Assembly: GCF_014642735.1 (NCBI RefSeq)
Contig: NZ_BMIV01000010.1
Location: 1 to 64,000 of the forward strand
Reading direction: 5' to 3'
Length of the DNA: 64,000 nt
From: Paracoccus acridae
GTDB lineage: Bacteria; Pseudomonadota; Alphaproteobacteria; Rhodobacterales; Rhodobacteraceae
The translations under genes were made by a program, and so were the position numbers. Within the stretch, counting starts at the first letter, position 1, and each line of letters opens with the position of its first letter. The notes under the pieces were generated by a model. That model was given only the letters and a program-made list of their open reading frames with translations. It was not told where the DNA came from and did no database searches. Of this stretch, positions 61,098-64,000 are shown piece after piece.

Positions 61098-61879
61098 CGG
61101 GGGCGGTCTTTGCCGGGCGCTTCGCGGGCAAGGTGCTGGTCGTGACCGGCGCCGCGCAGGGGATCGGCCGCGCCGTGGCCCTGCGCGCGGCGGCCGAGGG
61201 CGGCCGCGTCCTGTTCGTGGACCGCGCCGATTTCGTCTCGGATGTCGCGGCCGAGGCCGGGCGCGATGCGGCGGCCTTCACCGCCGACCTGGAAACCTGG
61301 GATGGCGCCCATGCGGCGATGGCCCATGCCGCCGACATCTTTGGCGGCATCGACATCCTGATCAACAACGTGGGCGGCGCGATACGAATGCGCCCCTTCG
61401 TCGAATTCGAACCCGCCCAGATCGACGCCGAGATCCGCCGGTCCCTGATGCCCACGCTTTACTGCTGCCACGCGGTGCTGCCGCATCTGCTGGCGCGGGG
61501 CGGCGGTACCATCGTCAACGTGTCCTCGAACGCCACGCGCGGCATCCATCGGGTGCCTTATTCGGCGGCCAAGGGCGGCGTGAACGCCATCACGCAGTCG
61601 CTGGCGATGGAGATGGCGGGCCAGAACATCCGCGTCGTCGCAACCGCCCCCGGCGGGACCGAGGCCCCGCCCCGCCGCATCCCCCGCAACGCCGAGGGCG
61701 ACAGCGAGGCCGAAAGGGCCTGGATGGCCGAGGTGGTCGAACAGGTCAAGCAATCGGCCTTCATGCGCCGCTATGCCACCATCGAGGAACAGGCCGCGCC
61801 GATCCTGTTCCTGGCCTCGGACGAGGCGTCCTACATCACCGGCTCTGTGCTGCCCGTCGCCGGAGGCGACACGGGATAG
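61094..61879 (+). CDS. benD: 1,6-dihydroxycyclohexa-2,4-diene-1-carboxylate dehydrogenase
   Basis: A 261-residue short-chain dehydrogenase with VTGAAQGIGRAVALRAA, INNVGGAIRMRPF, NVSSNATRGIHR and YSAAKGGVNAITQSLAMEM. It oxidises and decarboxylates the benzoate cis-diol to catechol, the CatA substrate. The NVGGAIRM segment and length are typical of BenD/XylL. The 3' end carries a near-repeat that continues past its stop codon. Confidence 0.93.
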   Translation: MTGAVFAGRFAGKVLVVTGAAQGIGRAVALRAAAEGGRVLFVDRADFVSDVAAEAGRDAAAFTADLETWDGAHAAMAHAADIFGGIDILINNVGGAIRMRPFVEFEPAQIDAEIRRSLMPTLYCCHAVLPHLLARGGGTIVNVSSNATRGIHRVPYSAAKGGVNAITQSLAMEMAGQNIRVVATAPGGTEAPPRRIPRNAEGDSEAERAWMAEVVEQVKQSAFMRRYATIEEQAAPILFLASDEASYITGSVLPVAGGDTG

Positions 61880-61901
61880 GCGTCGCGGGAGGCGACACGG
61901 G
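61855..61901 (+). repeat. Short tandem near-repeat across the benD stop codon
   Basis: A 21-base segment at 61855-61875, encoding the end of BenD, recurs at 61881-61901 with one mismatch, the benD stop lying between. Each copy is partly self-complementary (GTCGCC with GGCGAC). It looks like a small local duplication. Confidence 0.7.
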
Positions 61902-61941
61902 CCGACGGACCCACAAGCAAACAACAAGGGAGGAGAAGACA

Positions 61942-63273
61942 ATGAGAAGCATAGACGTGAGCGAGGCCATAGACAAAGGCCCGTTCGGCAGCTTTCAGTG
62001 GATGGTGGTCGCGCTGTGCGGCGCGCTGCTGATCGTTGACGGATACGACGTCTTCGTCGCGGGCACCGTCCTGCCCACGCTGATCGCGGAATGGGGCCTG
62101 ACCAAGCCGCAGGCGGGTGCGCTGCAGGCCTGGGCGCTGTTCGGGATGATGTTCGGCGCGTTGATCCTGGGGCCGCTGGCCGACCGGATCGGCCGCAAGA
62201 AGGGCGTGGCGATCAGCTTCGTGCTGTTCACCTCGGCCACGGTGCTGACGGGCTTCGCCACCTCGCCCGAGCAGTTCAAGATCTTCCGCTTCATCGCGGG
62301 CCTGGGCTGCGGCGGGCTGATGCCGAATGCCGTGGCGCTGATGAACGAATATGCGCCCAAGCGCCTGCGCGGCACCATGGTCGCGCTGATGTTCTCGGGC
62401 TATTCCGTGGGCGGCATGGTCGCGGCGGGGCTGGGCATCGGGATCATCCCCTCTTTCGGGTGGCAGCCCATGTTCTTCATCGCCGCGCTGCCCCTGGCGC
62501 TGCTGCCGCTGATCCTGTGGAAGCTGCCGGAATCGCTGGGCTTCCTGATCCGCCAGGGCAAGCAGGAGGAAGCGAGGCGCATCTTCGCCCGCATCAACCC
62601 GACCGCACCCCTGGTCGCCGATGACCGGCTGGTCTTCACCGAGGCCAAGGGCGCCAAGGCGTCCATCGCCGAACTGTTCCGCCATGGCCGGGCCCTGCGC
62701 ACGCTGATGCTGTGGCTGTCCTTCTTCTGCTGCCTGCTGCTGGTCTATCTGCTGTCGTCCTGGCTGCCCAAGGTTCTGCAAGAGGCGGGCTATGCCGAAC
62801 GCGCCAGCCTGTTGTCGCTGTTCTCGCTGAATTTCGGCGGCATGGCCGGGGCGATCCTGGGCGGACGGATGGGCGACCGCTTCGGGCTGCCCAAGGTCGT
62901 GGTGGGCTTCTTCGCCGCCGCCGCGCTGTCCATCGCGATGATCGGCATGAACCCGGCGCCGGGCCTGCTGTTCGCCCTGGTCTTCGTGGCGGGCGCCACC
63001 ACCATCGGCACGCAGATCCTGCTTTATGCAAGCGTGGCCCAGCTTTACAACCTGTCGGTCCGCGGGGCGGGCCTTGGCTGGGCCTCGGGCGTGGGCCGGA
63101 TCGGCGCCATCGTCGGGCCGACCCTGGGCGGGGTTCTGCTGGCGCGCGAACTGCCCTTGGGCCAGAACTTCCTGATCTTCGCGATCCCCGCGGCGGTCTC
63201 GGCACTGGCGATGCTGGTCTTCGCCCTTGCCAACAACCGGGTTCGCGAAAACGCGCAGCTTGCCGCGGCCTGA
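61942..63273 (+). CDS. benK: Benzoate MFS transporter
   Basis: A 443-residue major-facilitator protein with about 12 hydrophobic segments. The DGYDVFVAGTVLPTLIAEWGL segment of TM1 carries the DGxD motif of the aromatic acid:H+ symporter family, and the TM2-TM3 loop has GPLADRIGRKKG. It probably imports benzoate with protons. ATG 61942 follows GGGAGGAG. It closes the ben operon and is followed by a strong hairpin. Confidence 0.9.
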   Translation: MRSIDVSEAIDKGPFGSFQWMVVALCGALLIVDGYDVFVAGTVLPTLIAEWGLTKPQAGALQAWALFGMMFGALILGPLADRIGRKKGVAISFVLFTSATVLTGFATSPEQFKIFRFIAGLGCGGLMPNAVALMNEYAPKRLRGTMVALMFSGYSVGGMVAAGLGIGIIPSFGWQPMFFIAALPLALLPLILWKLPESLGFLIRQGKQEEARRIFARINPTAPLVADDRLVFTEAKGAKASIAELFRHGRALRTLMLWLSFFCCLLLVYLLSSWLPKVLQEAGYAERASLLSLFSLNFGGMAGAILGGRMGDRFGLPKVVVGFFAAAALSIAMIGMNPAPGLLFALVFVAGATTIGTQILLYASVAQLYNLSVRGAGLGWASGVGRIGAIVGPTLGGVLLARELPLGQNFLIFAIPAAVSALAMLVFALANNRVRENAQLAAA

Positions 63274-63288
63274 TCCCGACGAAACAAT

Positions 63289-63315
63289 GGCGCGCGGCCC
63301 TGTCGGCCGCGCGCC
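63289..63315 (+). terminator. Strong hairpin between benK and pcaD
   Basis: GGCGCGCGGCC-ctgtc-GGCCGCGCGCC is a perfect 11-bp stem followed by CTTTGCC, 15 bases after the benK stop. It is a likely full or partial terminator. pcaD starts 22 bases downstream and may depend on readthrough. Confidence 0.65.
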
Positions 63316-63337
63316 CTTTGCCATTGGAAATCCTGCC

Positions 63338-64000
63338 ATGCCCTATCTGGACCTGCCCACCCATCTCCTCCACTACCGCATCGACGGCGCGGAAGGGGGC
63401 AAGCCCTGGCTGACCTTCTGCAATTCGCTGGGCACCGACCTGCACATGTGGGACGCCCAGATCGCCGATCTGGCAGGGGATTTCCGCATCCTGCGCTATG
63501 ACCGTCGCGGACATGGCAAGTCCGGCACCCCGCCGCCCCCCTATGCCCTGTCCGACCTGGGCGGCGACGTGATTGCGCTGTGGGACGCGCTGTCCATCCC
63601 GCGCAGCCATTTCTGCGGCTTGTCCATCGGCGGGCTGACGGGGCAATGGCTGGGCATCCATTCCCGCGCGCGGCTGGACCGCCTTGCGGTCTGCGCCACC
63701 GCGGCCCGCATCGGCACTGCCGAAAGCTGGACCGCCCGCATGGCCGACGTGCGCGCCAACGGCCTTGCCGGGCTTGTTCCCGCCACCGCCGAACGCTGGT
63801 TCACCCCTGCCTTCAGCGCAACCCGGCCTGGCGAAGTGGAAGCCATCCTTTCGACCTTCGCCACCACCTCGGCCGAGGGTTATGTGGGATGCTGCGCCGC
63901 CTTGGCGCAAGCGGATCTGCGGGACGATCTGGCGCGGATCACGGTCCCGGTCCTGGCCGTATCGGGCGACGACGACCCGGTCTGTCCGCCAGCCGATCTG
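63338..64000 (+). CDS. pcaD: 3-oxoadipate enol-lactonase, partial (runs off the window)
   Basis: The first 221 codons of an alpha/beta hydrolase are in frame to the window edge. HYRIDGAEGGKPWLTFCNSLGTDLHMWDAQI, LRYDRRGHGKSG and the nucleophile elbow CGLSIGGLTGQWLGIH are PcaD-typical. The catalytic Asp region (VSGDDDPVCPPADL) is just reached and the His is beyond the edge. It would hydrolyse the enol-lactone made by CatC to 3-oxoadipate, the last step before CoA activation. ATG 63338 has GGAA upstream. Confidence 0.9.
   Translation, partial: MPYLDLPTHLLHYRIDGAEGGKPWLTFCNSLGTDLHMWDAQIADLAGDFRILRYDRRGHGKSGTPPPPYALSDLGGDVIALWDALSIPRSHFCGLSIGGLTGQWLGIHSRARLDRLAVCATAARIGTAESWTARMADVRANGLAGLVPATAERWFTPAFSATRPGEVEAILSTFATTSAEGYVGCCAALAQADLRDDLARITVPVLAVSGDDDPVCPPADL

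Overview
The window looks like one replicon segment of a high-GC alphaproteobacterium, most likely a Paracoccus-like member of the Rhodobacterales. The grounds are the uniformly GC-rich codon use, the very dense operons with 4- or 8-base stop/start overlaps and GGAGG-type ribosome sites, the prevalence of ABC uptake systems, and a glutathione-dependent formaldehyde-activating enzyme. The species call is inference, since no rRNA or other marker gene is present. I saw no tRNA, rRNA, CRISPR array, insertion sequence or prophage. Almost everything is catabolic or transport related, so the segment reads as a nutrient-acquisition region, possibly on a chromid or megaplasmid.

Layout. (1) Bases 1-3603: glutarate/glutaryl-CoA catabolism on the minus strand (gcdH, a CaiB-type CoA-transferase, a 3-hydroxybutyryl-CoA dehydrogenase cut by the window edge) with a divergent LysR regulator. 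(2) 3918-18482: a 14-gene plus-strand cluster of unknown substrate. It has an isochorismatase-fold amidase, two PuuE-like NodB-fold hydrolases, a LeuCD-type hydro-lyase, a complete branched-chain-amino-acid-type ABC importer, an isocitrate-lyase/PEP-mutase-family lyase, a fumarate-reductase-like flavoprotein, two Asp/Glu-racemase-fold proteins that lack both family cysteines, and an MmgE/PrpD gene broken by one stop codon. It ends against a GntR regulator and a hydroxyacyl-CoA-dehydrogenase-like gene. This is the best candidate for an undescribed pathway. I propose cyclic imide or amide -> half-amide -> (alkyl)maleate -> (alkyl)malate -> C-C cleavage. (3) 20507-23686: a compact Mfd-like translocase.

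(4) 23702-32712, minus strand: a ribose-type ABC importer, a polyol-type short-chain dehydrogenase, a DhaK-DhaL fusion kinase, a separate DhaL, and a SorC-type regulator fused to an apparently intact DhaK domain. Together these suggest uptake of a polyol or short ketose, oxidation to a ketose, phosphorylation, and a regulator that can itself hold the substrate. (5) 32866-33509: a VapBC toxin-antitoxin pair with a clear operator. (6) 33634-43167: an eight-gene sugar operon (maltose-type ABC importer, two Gfo/Idh/MocA oxidoreductases, two AP-endonuclease-fold isomerases) with a divergent LacI regulator. Its composition matches the oxidation-elimination-hydration-reduction scheme known for levoglucosan. 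(7) 43410-54375: Gfa, an alpha/beta hydrolase, a semialdehyde dehydrogenase plus iron alcohol dehydrogenase pair (4-hydroxybutyrate-like), an FCD-type GntR regulator, a second ribose-type ABC importer, a DJ-1/PfpI protein and an acetamidase/formamidase.

(8) 54461-64000: a benzoate-to-3-oxoadipate block in the order catR(divergent)-catB-catC-catA-benA-benB-benC-benD-benK-pcaD(partial), with a BenM/CatM-type site ahead of catB. A recurrent feature is a strong GC-rich hairpin directly after each of the four solute-binding-protein genes, which probably sets binding protein in excess over membrane components.
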